Part shown: positions 48,741 to 62,137 of the stretch, one piece after another
Position numbering within the stretch: position 1 is the first letter of the stretch
How the letters are laid out: each line of letters opens with the position of its first letter
Assembly: GCF_014898815.1 (NCBI RefSeq)
Contig: NW_026515438.1
Span: 1,054,001-1,118,000 of the forward strand
Length of the DNA stretch: 64,000 nt
Source: Panonychus citri
Lineage: Eukaryota > Arthropoda > Arachnida > Trombidiformes > Tetranychidae
Direction of reading: 5' to 3'
The notes under the pieces: generated by a model
What the model saw: the letters and a program-made list of their open reading frames with translations, nothing else
Told to the model about the DNA's origin: nothing
The model's database searches: none
Position numbers and translations under genes: made by a program

Positions 48741-51387
48741 CATGTTAAACAAAACTCATAGAAACATAGAAACTTTACACTAGTGGTACTGGAAACTCTT
48801 TCGTGAAATTGAAATTCTTAAGATGACCTTCAGATAAATACGGTACAATTTGAATGTTATTAATATCCATATGGTTTACCTGATTCAGTTTTGTATAATT
48901 AATAAGCATTTGTATCGAATGTTGTTTAATAAAAAGATAAGTATAAATAAATATTTTTGATCTTTTGAAATAATTATTATAAATTTAATCATGAAAACCA
49001 ATTGCAACTAAATGAGAATTCATTTCTTCTCTTATTGTGAACATCGAAGGGTTTGAGGTAGATGGAAGCTACTAAATTCATCATGATAATCATAATGATG
49101 ATAAATAATAATGGAATGATGTAACCTGTTAACAGGCAATTTTATTCTGAAGCATTATTTTTCAAGTAAAATTTATCGAAATTCTCAATATTTTTTACCT
49201 TTCTTGAATTGTTTCAAAACAGAAATACTCAAAAAATTAGATAAGGGAAATGATTCAATTCATCATTTTTACAGTTTATCATCATCTAAGACTAACATGA
49301 TAAAAATAACGAAAAGGATAAATAATGATAATGATAAACCTATTAGAAGAAAGAACAGTTTATCAAATTCTGAAATAAAAATAAAGTTCATAAGTTCGAA
49401 TATGTTTACTCATCAACTTATCAAGTTCATTTTTTATTCTTAAAGGTCTGATATAAGCTCTAAGCATGTATGAAATAATCAAATTTACATTCTGACGGGA
49501 TAAAAATGGTTTCTCAGATTAGTTGAACTTGAAAAGAAAGCGATTAAGAAGTCATTTTAACAACAAATTACCAAATTAATTTGAATAATAATATTGAACC
49601 CCAATAATTGATTCTTTACACAATTGATAGTATTGCTTATAAACTTTTTCCTTCCCAAAAGGCTCATGAACGAGATTAACTTGAATCACTTTCATGATTG
49701 AAGTGACCATATTATTTTGGCATTTAATTGGTTTCATGGTATCTTAATAAAGCATATCAATCAAAATATTAGAATCGATTCTGTCATTTTTTCTACTGTC
49801 CAACTGATAATCATGAACACTGACCAACTATTGACCATCGGTTCAAGAACAATAATTTCTTTATGAGTTAAATTCATCGCCAATCTATTATATCATAATA
49901 ATAATAGAACCAATTATCAAATGTGAAAAATTGATTGAAAATAGTCAATTAACATTTGAACTTGATTTTTTAACGGTCTCTCCTCCAACTATTCGTCAGT
50001 ATCTTATCCAAGCTGACCTTTATGATGATATGATGAATGTATTGAGACAATGGTGAAAAAAGTTCCACAGAATTTCAACTCAGCTCAACTTTGAAAGATG
50101 ATAATATTTATAAGAAAAGCTTGAGATTTTCCATAAAAATGAATTAAACATTTATCTGTGAATATTGAATTTAGATGAAAATTTGAAATTCCTTGATCAT
50201 CATGGATGCTCTAGAGCGGGATAAGTATTGGGAGAAGACAAAATTGACTTAAATGAGATAGAATTGAGATTCAGTAGATTCCATGAAATTTTACATTACA
50301 AAGGATTTACTCGGCCTTTGAATCTGAATAATATCGGATTTTCAATTCTCTCTAGAACTGTCTCACCATGGTGAAGCTTTCCATGTAAATATTATTCCCT
50401 GTATTATAATTGAGATATAAGGTTGAATTTCATGAGCACACTCAGTTATATTCAGATGAGAACTGAGTGAATATTTTTTATCATCATGTAAGAAGAGGTT
50501 CCATCTTTTGATATTCATTAGAACCAATAAGGACTTTAGTTTGAACTCCTTCACTTCTGCTATTAAATATGATAAAGATGACCAGTGGTCAGTGGGATGT
50601 CAACCCTGGTTAAATGATTAACCAAAGAGTCGAAAGTTTTTACGAGTTTATTGTTATAAAAATAATTAATCAAAATCTTTTTACAGGAACTTTTAAATTT
50701 CCTTTCAGTTGATTGATATTTCAGTATAATGTTTGTGATCAATTTTATCTAATAAATCATGATTTCAACTTTTATATCTACATAATTGGTAAGAAATAAA
50801 TTATTTGTTGTGCTAATCATGGTCGTCTGGGTTTCGGATTAGTAAACTTTGATTAGATTTCATTCCGATTTGAACTAATCAAAATTTCCCACAAAACTTT
50901 GTGAAATTATCTTAGCTCCTGATTCACAAGCAGTTTTATTTGGTTGAATTTCATATTATCCAATTTTATGGATTAGCTTTTTGGTTTATGGGTCAGATTC
51001 AGCTTCCAATCGGGTACTGACTATTTAATTGCGATTGATGGCCAATTGCGACAAAAGCTGATCAGAATTTGTATCGATGACCAAATGATTGGATAAACTG
51101 TAATAGGAATGAGAAAAAATAGTAAATTTTGCTTCAATTTAAGTAGAGCTCGAAATTTTTAGAACTTTTTTTTCATCGTTTTGAAAGTAACTCAATAGAT
51201 GGAGTTGAGGTTCTGGTTGGTTGTAAATTGGTTTTGATTACAATTTAATCACAACCAGAAATAGATTAGATTAGATTACATATTAGAGTTGATCTTTTAT
51301 CAACCGAAAAGACCACAATCGATCTAATACTTTTGATTTAGGTTAGAATCTATTATTTGCGGCATCTAACTTGATCTAGTTCGATTC
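48741..51387. other. Intergenic or 3' flank of beat-like gene
   Basis: AT-rich DNA with no recognised gene. The 3' UTR of the minus-strand beat-like gene should lie in its right part. Confidence 0.5.
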
Positions 51388-54300
51388 TCAAATGGGATAG
51401 TCACCTGAACTTTTGGCAAACACGGAAAGACCACAATTAGCGATATCGATACTCGATTGTATCATAAGTCCATCATTTGTCTTCTCGTAAGTTCTTATGG
51501 TCAATGCTTTAGATAGATTTGCAATAGGAATATTATATTGAGCCATACACTTTAATCTTAATTCTTGCATTTGAAAATGTCTCTTCTCCATCTCAAATCG
51601 AAGGCCAAGTTTAACTAGTTTTCCAGTTCGATCTGTGTAACGGACAAGTTGACTTTCATTGGCCTGAAAACCGAGGAAAAGAGAAAAATATTATTAATAC
51701 TTAATAACAATGAAAGAAGAAAAGAAAAATAAATCGAAAAGTAAACATTAGCAAACAACAGGAAACGGAAATGTTTTCAATGGAAAAGAAAAGTTTGATA
51801 TATCAAAAGCTTTTAAACTGTTATACAGTTATAACTTAAATTCAGGTATCATTGGAACAGGTAATAATCATGGTGATAAAAACCACCAAATATCATAATT
51901 TGATTTCAATGTTTTCTTTTTATTTCTGTTCAATTTCTTGCAAACCGGAAAAAGGAAACAAAGTCTCTTAACAGGGTAGACTGACTGATAGCCCCAAGAA
52001 TAGGAACAGCATTGAGTTGAGTAAATCAGACAATTGTTATGGTTAAACTATTATTTCATGAGACTGAGTTGATTCTGAATTCATGATATGTAATAGTTGT
52101 AATAAGGTAAACAATTTAATCTGAAATCCAATCATTTCAATTTCCAAACTTTATAGTCCACTTTTTTAACCATCATGGAGACAGATATCATCATGATGAC
52201 TCCCTGTTTCAGAGAGAGAGAGAGAGAGAGTGGGGTGGTTTTGGTGAAGGGTGGGAGAAGTTGAATTCTTTTTTTTCTTGTTTTTTCTGTTTTTACCTTG
52301 AATTTGATTCCAACGGTTCGATTTTTTTTCTCTCCTTTTTTTACTTCTCTTCTTCTTGTGGTTCATTCAATTTCTCACTGAACTTTCCCCTTAAATGAAC
52401 TGAATCATTTATCTTTCATCCTGATTCTCTTTCAATCTATTCCACCACCATCATCTACTCACTGGAACTCTTCCCGATTCTCCTCCTTTCATCCTGATTC
52501 TTTGAAATTGAAACAAGTTTCTAATAAGTTTGTTTTCCTTTGATAAAATTAATAAGACTCATTAAGATGAAGAAAAACTAATAGAATTGATAATAATTCA
52601 ACTTTTTTCCTCTCTCAATATACTTTTACATCGTTCTAATGAATACGGATGAGGAAAGATGACAATTAATCATCAAAAGTTGGGTTAATTAAGTAACTTT
52701 TCTGTAAGCACTCAAATTATTATGATGAACTTGAAATGCTTTAGATACAATTAATTGTTTCATGATTGTTTTTTAAAAGTTTCATGATAATTATCGTACT
52801 ATGATTACGTTAATTAATAGAACTGGTTGTAAGAAGTTGGTTACATTTTAGGTTGATCGAGTTATTTAAACATTAGGATTCGATAAGAAATCAATTTGAA
52901 GGGAAAGAAAAAGATATTGTAACTTGGGTATTTTTTAATTCAGTTTCAGGAAGAAATTAAATAAAATTTCAACTGATTGGATTTAGCTCTCATTTTGATG
53001 GCTTGGATTATATGGAGGCTCAAGAAAAAGGAAAAAAAGAAAATGATAGAAAAGATAAAGAAAACAAGGGAAAAGGAGAGTATTAGTGATGAACTGAATG
53101 ATGATGATGATAACGGAAGATGAACTGGGAATGATCGCCACACCCGTGAATAAGCCAATTTATGTGTCCATTATTAGCCTCATCCACTTTATCATGTTTA
53201 TCTCTTCCCCTGATCATCATCATGAAAGTAGCTGAAACCACATTCACCTTATCCATTGTCTTTTGTCAAAACCACAAAAAGAAAAAATTTCAACCTTAAC
53301 TTTTCAGAACTCACTGATTTTCATCCTTCCACCCACCACCTCCATTTGCTCACTCTCTCACTCATTCTCTCTCTCTCTCTCTCTCTCTCTGTCCTTCTTT
53401 AAAAATGAACCCTGGGCGTTGTTCATTATCAGTCAGGGATTGAACTGTTCAACCTCCTTCGCTCTCTCTCTCACTCTCACTCTTCCAACTCCATGTGATA
53501 TGATATGATTAGGGTATTAATAGACTATTGGTAAAAACAGTATCATGGTTGTATTGTTGCTGAGATGAGACCGAAATCAGGGGAAAGGGAATAGAGAAAA
53601 AAGTTTCAAAGTTGAGAATTCATGAGTAACATGATAAGCATAACTCATGAATTGTAATCACAATGATAATGTGTCTGAGAGTGTAAATAATGATAACTAT
53701 ACATGTTACATGGGATTTCCTTGAATAATAACAATCAGTTCATTTAATGTTGAACTTTTTTTACCAAAATCTTACATGTTGACTTTTCCCCTCTCATTTT
53801 GTTAAATTTAATCAAATGAATAACAATTGATAGTGAACATGAATATGAATTTGTAATCAAGAAAGAAAAATGAAGAAAATGATGAAATAAATTTCAAATC
53901 TATCATGTATTAGGTGTATTCATGATGATGATCAGTGACAAGAAAATTATTCAAACAAATTAGTTACATTTATCAAAGAGACAAAAATCTGAATAATCTA
54001 ACCAACTCCTATCACCCTGAATCCATCTCATACTCATCACGATAATCACTTGATCCTTTGTCAATTATAATCCAACCAGAATCATGGGTGAGACTTTTTT
54101 TCCTACGACTCATCAACCGAAATCATCTTATCATCCTAATTCCATTGAATTTCATGAGATTTCATATTTTCCATGGGAGACTCTGAATTTCCGCTGAGCA
54201 AATTGAACATAAAAACAATGGATATTGAATGAGCCAGTCAATGAAATTTGAAACTATCTCTCAAACTAAATCAACTGATTAACTTTACTTTTTTTACTGA

Positions 54301-56985
54301 ATTGATTCAAATTTAAAGTAATCATGTATTCATGATAATCTATGAATACTAATCAGTTAAATATGTTGTAAGTCTCAACATCTTAACAATTTGTGGTTAA
54401 ATTGTTTCAAGATGATTAACTTTAAGTGTTAACACTTGAATTAACATGATGATGATGATCAAGATAATCATCTTGATAATATCAAGTATCATGGTGATAA
54501 TAATAATAAAATCAAAATCACTTGATATTTAATCAACTATTTTAATATTTGCTCTCAACTGAATATAAGGAAAACTTCAAATTAACAATCAGCATTAAGT
54601 TAAATTGTCAACTTGATCGTGTGTATTAATCAGCAAGAATAAGAAATTAGTTGATTGTTGGAAATCTTGAAATCTTATTGATTATTAGAAGAAAAGTAAA
54701 GAGAAAAAAAAAGTTTCGAATAGAAAAAAATAAAAAGATTGAAAGACTTTCCCTCCATGATAATCAGAGTATTCTGGTAAAAGGTAAGCCATGAGCATCT
54801 CATGAATTTCATCCTTTAAACTTATGAATTCAGTGTAATCTTCATGATGTAGTTACCATGATAATAATATTAACAAAAGGTAACACCCAATGAGAAAAAA
54901 AATTTTTTTTTTCCATTGGAAACATAATAAAGTTTCAGTTTCAGTTGAACTGAAATGAATCGTATTATTATCATGATGATTATCGTGAAGATGATTATAT
55001 AAACTCAATTATTATAAATATACTTGCATCTTTTATCATCTTCATCATCCTGAAGATAAATCCCTTCATCGTCTTCTTGTTTCATCCATAATCCAATTGA
55101 ACGTGATTCTGCTAATTAACTTCACCTAATTATGATTTACTATTACAATGAAAATAATCATTTCATCATTCATTATATTAATGCGAAAGCTTAATGAACT
55201 TATCTTCATGATGATCATATTATCATCAGCATATTTGTTATTGAATTATTAATTCAATTGAAATTATTAATAGTTAATAAGCTAAATCATCATTTATAAT
55301 ACACTTGATTCAAATTGTCCATTGAAACTTTGCTTCATTTTTTTTTTCATTAAAAAACATGATCAACAACAAGATTGATTGTTAATAACATTGATTTTTC
55401 ATTCTTATTATTATATATCCACAGGTTATTGATTTATTTATGCAAATTGATCATGTTAATTTACAATGATTAATAATCATGAGATTAAATTGTTCAGGTA
55501 ATTTAGTAAATAGTATTTTTTATGTTTCCATTCATATATATTTATATGAGTTCACAGGTAACCTTAAATTACAGGGTTTCAATTGTTCAAATTGATATCG
55601 TTGTGAAAGTAAGTCTATTATTATTATTATTTTTCCTCTGAATGATTATCATGATTAGTATTATGTATCATGAGGTGGGTTTGATTGCTCATCTCATGAA
55701 ATTTTACTTTCACACAATTAAATGATTGAAATTGCTTCCGTTGGATAATAATAGATAGCGATTCCATTGAGTTCAATTGAACTGAAATCAAGATTCACAT
55801 TTCATTGAGTAATATTTTTTTTCACTCCCAATATAATAATAATAATTATTATTTTTTCTTTACTTAATCATGATTATTATTCATTTTTATTATCACCAAT
55901 GTTTACATTTGAATTAATCTCTTCTTTTATTTCACTGACCATTCGTAACATTCATGGTTTCAGTTCATTACCATGAATTTTATCAATAGGCTCATCGAAA
56001 CTGAATAAATGAAGCTTGAAACTTTAGTCTTTCTCATTTATTTCAAAATGAATTCAATTTTTGTTTTGTTATTCTGAAATCAGTTATTACCTTTCACCTG
56101 TTACTTTCAGGGTATTACTAAAGGTTAACTGTTTCATGCTCAGATTTATTCTGATTCTTTCCGGTATCTGATCAGATTTCAAATTATGATCCATTATCAT
56201 GGTAATAATTATACTGAAAAATTGAATAATTGAAAGTTTAAAATGTTATTTGAGCAACAATATTATTGTTACACCTACGGAAAGTTTGGGATTGAAAATT
56301 GTTCATGTAATTTTCATGGGGATAATATGGTGAGAAAAGTTGATGAAATGTCATGAGAAAGTTCATAAGGAACAGGGATGTAACCGATGCGGGACTTATT
56401 GAGAATAGAAAAGGTATAATTTTTCATGGTGAAGGTAAAGAAAGAAAGTGAAAAATGGGAGGATTGGACAAAATGGAGAAAAGTTCATCCGATAGGAAAT
56501 GAATTGTGTTCCATGATGATGAAACTAACCGAATTGAATTATCGTTTCTGCCATTGAACCAGATATGTTATTGTAAATACTGGTGAATGATGAAGACTCG
56601 CTGATGTTTCCTTGTTCAGATCAAGGATTGAAAGTTGATTCAGTTCTTTTTGATAGGGAAAAGTCTCATGAATTTCATTATAAATCAGATAAATTCAAGG
56701 TGAAAATTATGTTTACTGTAAAGTGTTTGAACAAACATCTAATCAACAATGGAAAAACTCTGATCTTTTATCAGAATATTCATGATATGAGTTATTCATT
56801 GTTTGTCTATGTGAAAAGTTCATTGATATTACAATAAGTAATTCGGTGGATAGAAAAGTCTCTCGAAAATTTTGCATCGAAAAAAATGAATGATAACCAA
56901 AAGAAAATGAGCGGAAATGTTTATCATGCTCTTTATCTATACTCAGGACGATAAACATAGAAGTTGATAATATTCAGATGCTTTT

Positions 56986-57026
<41 letters not shown>

Positions 57027-59982
57027 CTTGGCCCAAACAAAGGTGAAAACCATATCATCTATTTTCTTGGAGTATTTTCCCTTATCAAATCTCGAAGGGA
57101 TTTTGAATATTAGGCTTTTACCAAAGACACGAAACACATAATTCTTGTTTTCCATGTCTTCATACACCATGAGAGTGTTCATTCATTTTCCATGCAAAAC
57201 TAAAGGAAGAGAAAAGAAAAGGGGAAAAACCAAGAAACATATTCGTGAAGGACTTTTTCCCCTTTTCTCTTTTTCTCATTGAAATTTATTCTCACCAGGA
57301 AAAAAAAGAGTAGAGGTGGAAAAAGACTCGATGGTGATGATGCATATGCAGATATAAGATGCTACTGATTCTCAATTGAAACTCAGGAAAAGACTGATGA
57401 ATGAACTGAAAATGCTATTGACTGCAGAAAATTTTATTCTCTTATTCCTTACCACTCCCACTTGAGGTTATTAATAACATCGACATCATTTACAGAATCG
57501 AAAAGGTGAGATTCGAAGTGGGTGGAGAAAATTGTCTATTATTTTTAGTTCAATTATTTTCATCGAACTCGTTTCAGAACAAAACTAAAAAAACTTCAGA
57601 ACTTTTCTCATTCTTGTACCTTTGGTTATTTATTCTGATTCTGAATCTTGAATAAAATTCGTAATTCCGTTTCTTTCATACTGATTACAATTAATTTGTG
57701 ACATTGAAAGGGCTTGTTCTCCTGCGAAGGAAAATGATTGTGATTTCGATAACCAATTAACTAATTAACTATTAATTAATGAAGAAAATGCAAACAAATG
57801 CTAATTCATCACTTGGCTGAGCAATCGGTGTCCAATTAATTTCTTAAGTTGATACACCAGAAAACAATTGTTGCTCTAATGAGAATCGAGGATTTCATGA
57901 TGGCTGAAGCTCAGGAAGTGACTTGAATGGAGCTTGGAATTATATTTCACTTTTTGTTCATGAACATTGACCAAGCTTTAAAAAAGCTTTGTTCTAAATA
58001 ACTTTTCTTATCTTTGGTATTGAGGCCTGAGTCTAAATCTCTCAGAAGAGATTGAATTCCATCATGAACCGATGAAACTGCCAAAGTTAAATTGAGTGTC
58101 ACCATCGAACAGATGAAAGAGTAAATATTAATAAAAGTCGATGAATGATCTCAAAATTAAGGTACGATAACTTGAGAACCTGAGGTCTAAATATTAAAGA
58201 TAAAAAGTTATCCAGAAAAAGAACTAGTTAAAACTTGGAAAAAGTATTTTCCCTGTATTTCCACCACTATTATAAAACTGCCTCCAAATGATATTCTTAG
58301 TTCCGGATTGAATTTCTTAACCATGTTGATATAACATGATGAATATTGATTCTCAATTGCTATCAATAAGTACTTGATATCACTATCTTGTAGCATATTC
58401 AGATGAAATATGCTAAATAAATTAATAGGGATTCAATTTGATTGTAGTAAAGGTGTGGGCTGATAATATCACTCTCATGAGGGTTAAAGTTCATGAATGA
58501 TATTGAAATAATATGCTAGATAATGTTAATACTATTTAATATACTCACCGGTTTATTTTTAATGAACCATTCAAGGTGAGACTCTGATTGAGTGGTACAA
58601 TTTAGATCCATTAATGAACCCACTTTGTATTTATCTTTACCACCTTCAATAATCGGACTTTCAGGCTCACGCTGATATAAGCGATCTGTAGACAATGAAA
58701 CGATAATCAAGCCAACTTTTTGTAAAATCTGAATTCGCTGAAATTTTACCTTCATTCCAAGTATAATGTCCATTGAAAGTTCGATTCTTTGGAGTTCCAC
58801 CACTTAAAGTTATCGAAGACTCGTATCTATACACCAATATTATCGTTGAAGTGCATCTCAGCTTAAGTGAACCTCGAAGAAAATAACTACTGACCGCCTC
58901 AAAGTAAAGTCCGAGTCGAGTAGCGTCAAGACCAGTAGAGTCTCTTTCAGGTTCATAATGAATCAATTGATGGGGTAAGGCCTGAGAGAAGGTAATTAAA
59001 CATATAATTAGAACTCAGTTCTTTTTTGTAATACTATAATATGTAATAGTAGCACGAACCTTTTGTTCATTTATATACCAAGATAAAATCTGGGATGGAT
59101 AAGATGGATTTGCTATACAGGTAAGATTGATAAAATTTTCCATACCATAAACTGGCTCAGTACCTTCAATGGATAATCCTTCTTTAGGTAATACTGAGCC
59201 GAGAAAAAAAATAAAGGAAATGCTGTTAAAAATTCAACTTAATCATGTTTTACCTGCTAATGATTTTGAAACGTCAATATTTATATGCTCAGAAGCTTTT
59301 ACAATTATACATTTGGATTCTTGTAAGCAAATGATTTCAACTATCCTTAACTTCAATAACATTGTTGAATTGTCAAAAAATCCTTGTCGATTTGCTATCA
59401 ATTGTTGATAATAAGATAGATTTGAGAATTCACTTATCAAGAGCAGTTCACCTACACTAAAACTAAGAAACGGAAACAATCAATTTAAATGATAATATTT
59501 TCATGTCAATTATCTAATTGTAAAAGGGAATCAATTTAATTCTGTGCTGATTCTGTGTTAGCTTTGATTAATTAAGGTTTTAAATTAGATTGTTTTGGTT
59601 CCGGATAATTTAAACTCTCGATTTTCAATTGGATTTCTTGAAATGAACCTAATGGTCAACTGGCTATCACTAGTAAGACCATTTGTTTTCATGATAATAA
59701 TAACAAACAATATAATAAACTTGACATTTCAATGTATGTTCAGCATCATGACAATTTAATATTAGTTTGAATGGTAATCTCATATGATTTATATGCGATT
59801 TTAATAAGGTTTTATTTGATTTTTTTAAATCTCCTTCTCTACTTACCATAAACTTTCATTTGTCTTTCGGCTCGAACGGTACTGAAAGATGGACCTTCAG
59901 TGGACACCTCACATGCATAGTGTCCCTCCGATGTGAGCTCAGTCTTGGTTAAGAAAACGTGTTTAGCTGATGAACGTGTTAA
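51388..59982 (-). CDS. Beaten-path (beat)-like immunoglobulin protein, 3' part, with tandem Ig2-type domains
   Basis: Exons 59982-59847, 59193-59060, 58981-58750, 58685-58549 and 51663-51388 join in phase and encode 304 residues to a TGA stop. The first ends an Ig1 domain (GHYACEVSTEGPSF, typical of beat). The next two form one Ig domain (SIEGTEPVYGMENFINLTC, WYINEQ, then LKLRC). The last two form a second of the same type (ESPIIEGGKDKYKVG, DLNCTT, LEWFIKNKP, then LRLKCMAQYN). Beat proteins are secreted or membrane-linked neuronal guidance factors that bind Side-family receptors. No C-terminal hydrophobic tail is seen, suggesting secretion. The signal peptide and first half of Ig1 were not found, so the 5' end lies further right or outside. 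The exact acceptor of the first listed exon (59982 or 59966) is uncertain. Confidence 0.85.
51664..58548 (-). other. Long beat-like intron (6.9 kb)
   Basis: Splits the final Ig domain between IKNKP and ANESQL. It contains (GA)n tracts (52211-52230, 56988-57024), a CT tract (53369-53391) and a few ORFs of 60-85 codons without domains. The most protein-like is 56583-56837 on the plus strand (84 aa, beginning MNDEDSLMFPCSDQG), which is not recognised. Confidence 0.75.
56988..57024. repeat. (GA)n microsatellite in beat-like intron
   Basis: 37-bp GA repeat inside the long last intron of the beat-like gene. Confidence 0.9.
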
Positions 59983-61596
59983 CTATTTCGAGGATTGGAA
60001 GAAGAGAGAAAGAAAATGATGAAAATAACTATGATGAAATTCACGAGAAAATATCAATCAAAATATCAACCACTACGAAGATGACCATCAAACTGGACAC
60101 GCTATCGACTAATACATTTGCTACTAATAAAATAGACTTCGATTCCTCAGAATTAGTTATTTGTATTTCTCATCATTTCCATGGGACTTTCAAATTCTGG
60201 TAGAAAATTGAATAACAATCAATGCAAATGAAGAATAATTTTATTCAGAACTTTTTTTATTATCAGTTTTCTCCATGTGAGATTCACACACACGAAATTT
60301 AAAAATCAAATTGACCATTAATTTAATCCTATTGACTTAATTTAAATCTTAAAATGACCAATAAATGGACATTAGTTTGGAAAATTTAGATAATGGTAAA
60401 AGTTACTGACCAATTTTAAATAATGATATGATTACATGTACATGATGTTTGCTCAGCTTTCAGGATAATTTCATGATGATGTTAATAACATGTTATATAT
60501 GTTGATAATGAAGATAATGACTGTTCAATGTTAAATAACATGATAAAAACTCAATCCATGTTAATGAACTGAACTATTATTATATTTGAACTTATTTTTT
60601 TTACCTTTTTCAACATAAAACCAACACATAAAATCAACTTAATAATGGTGACATGATAATGGAAACAGTTTGACAGTTAGAGATTGTATCAGTTGATTTA
60701 TCATGATTACGATTTACAATCGATTTTAAATTAGATAATTAAATAATTAGATGGTCACTTATTAGTACTATTATTTACATGAGAAATGAATTCAATTTTT
60801 TTTATCATAATAAATACCGAATTGTATTCAGAATAGACTTGAGAGGTAACAGAATTTTCAGAATTCAGATCATGAGGCTCATTAACTTCATCATCATCAT
60901 TAAATTGAATATAATATATATTTTTTTTGTTCTTCTCAGTCATTTGCATATGAATTTTATGATTCAACAAATAGAATGTTTTTCCTGTCAGAACTTTTTT
61001 TTTCTTCCTCAATTCATCATCATCGATTTTCATTCGTAATATTTTAGATTCTCACTTTCTCATAGCGATTCCTAATCTCACATATTCATCTGAGAGACGG
61101 AAAATCGGTACAAATGAAGAAAATGTTATAACCTTTTGTTTTCGAAGGAAAAAAAAGTTCTGATTACATTAAAAGCTCATGAGTTTAACCATGAGTTTCC
61201 TTGTTATTATCATTATGATTGAAATCAAAGTCTATTGTTTCCCCATTAATCTGATGGTGTAAAAGGTTAATAGCACTTAATGGTTTGTAGATAAACAGAG
61301 TTAATTGCATTCAAATTGACTGGATGATTTACTGATTCACCTTTCAAATCCTCATTTCCATGATAATCTGTTGACAGTTTTATCACCAATATTATTTTAA
61401 TCAACTCATTGTTATCTTAAACTTTCACTTTTCCTTGTAGACAATTAAAAGACTAGTGAGCTATTAAGTTCTGCTTTTCTTGTAGCAATCTTATTAGTTT
61501 ATTGATTGGTAGTTTAATCAGCTTGGTTATTATCATGACGATGATCAGTATTGTTGTTATCAGAGTTTTCGATTGTCTTTAGCTATTAACTTTCAG
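59983..61596. other. Upstream part of beat-like gene, no exon found
   Basis: Probably intron on the minus strand. ORFs here are AT-rich and low in information. The expected WY-containing first half of Ig1 was looked for and not seen. Confidence 0.4.
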
Positions 61597-61955
61597 CGTA
61601 TTCTTGTTAACCTGTTTGATGCTGATTCTCATGATATTTTGTTTCCACTTCCACACTGGGAGTGGATTTTTGTTCAAGTTTCTCGCAAAATTTATCATCA
61701 TCTTTTGATTTTTCCTTCTTGATGCTCAATATTTATCCTAATTGCCTTTAGGCTATCATCATCTTTACTTTTTTGTATCTCCATCAATCTTTTTTTTCTG
61801 TATCACATTCGGATAAGTTTTCCAGTTAATAGTTGTTATTGTTTCTGCTGTGAAACGGAAATGGGAAAGAAATTTATTACATTTTTTGTCTCTTCCTCAT
61901 CATTTATCTATCATCTATTTTTATTGTCATCATTATCAAATTTATCTGATTCAGG

Positions 61956-62137
61956 ATGAATTAGATATAGCTTTAGATTTACAGGATTCTCATGATGCTG
62001 AATGGGCTGAAACAAGAGATGATGCTAAGGGAATGAAAGGTAAACCAGATGAACAGAAAAGTTCATCAGTTCTTTCTGAGTCTCTCTTGAGATTTAATTC
62101 TGCAAATTCTGGAATAATATATCAGCTTCCCGATTGA
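61956..62137 (+). CDS. Unassigned plus-strand exon, acidic, ends at stop
   Basis: A TGATTCAG acceptor is followed by about 60 open codons to TGA: DELDIALDLQDSHDAEW, then AETRDDAKG, a Lys-rich patch, and LLRFNSANSGIIYQLPD at the end. Charged, balanced composition suggests coding. An internal AAAG|GTAAAC at about 62039/62040 could be a donor. Upstream open stretches with hydrophobic segments exist near 61480-61722 but could not be joined. It lies antisense to the expected beat-like 5' region. Family unknown. Confidence 0.35.

Noticed and set aside
59243..59479. 78-codon minus-strand frame with splice-like ends between two beat-like exons
   Set aside because: Phase does not fit the neighbouring beat exons (using it gives an immediate stop), while skipping it restores the conserved KVYVLPKEG junction. 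Kept only as a curiosity.
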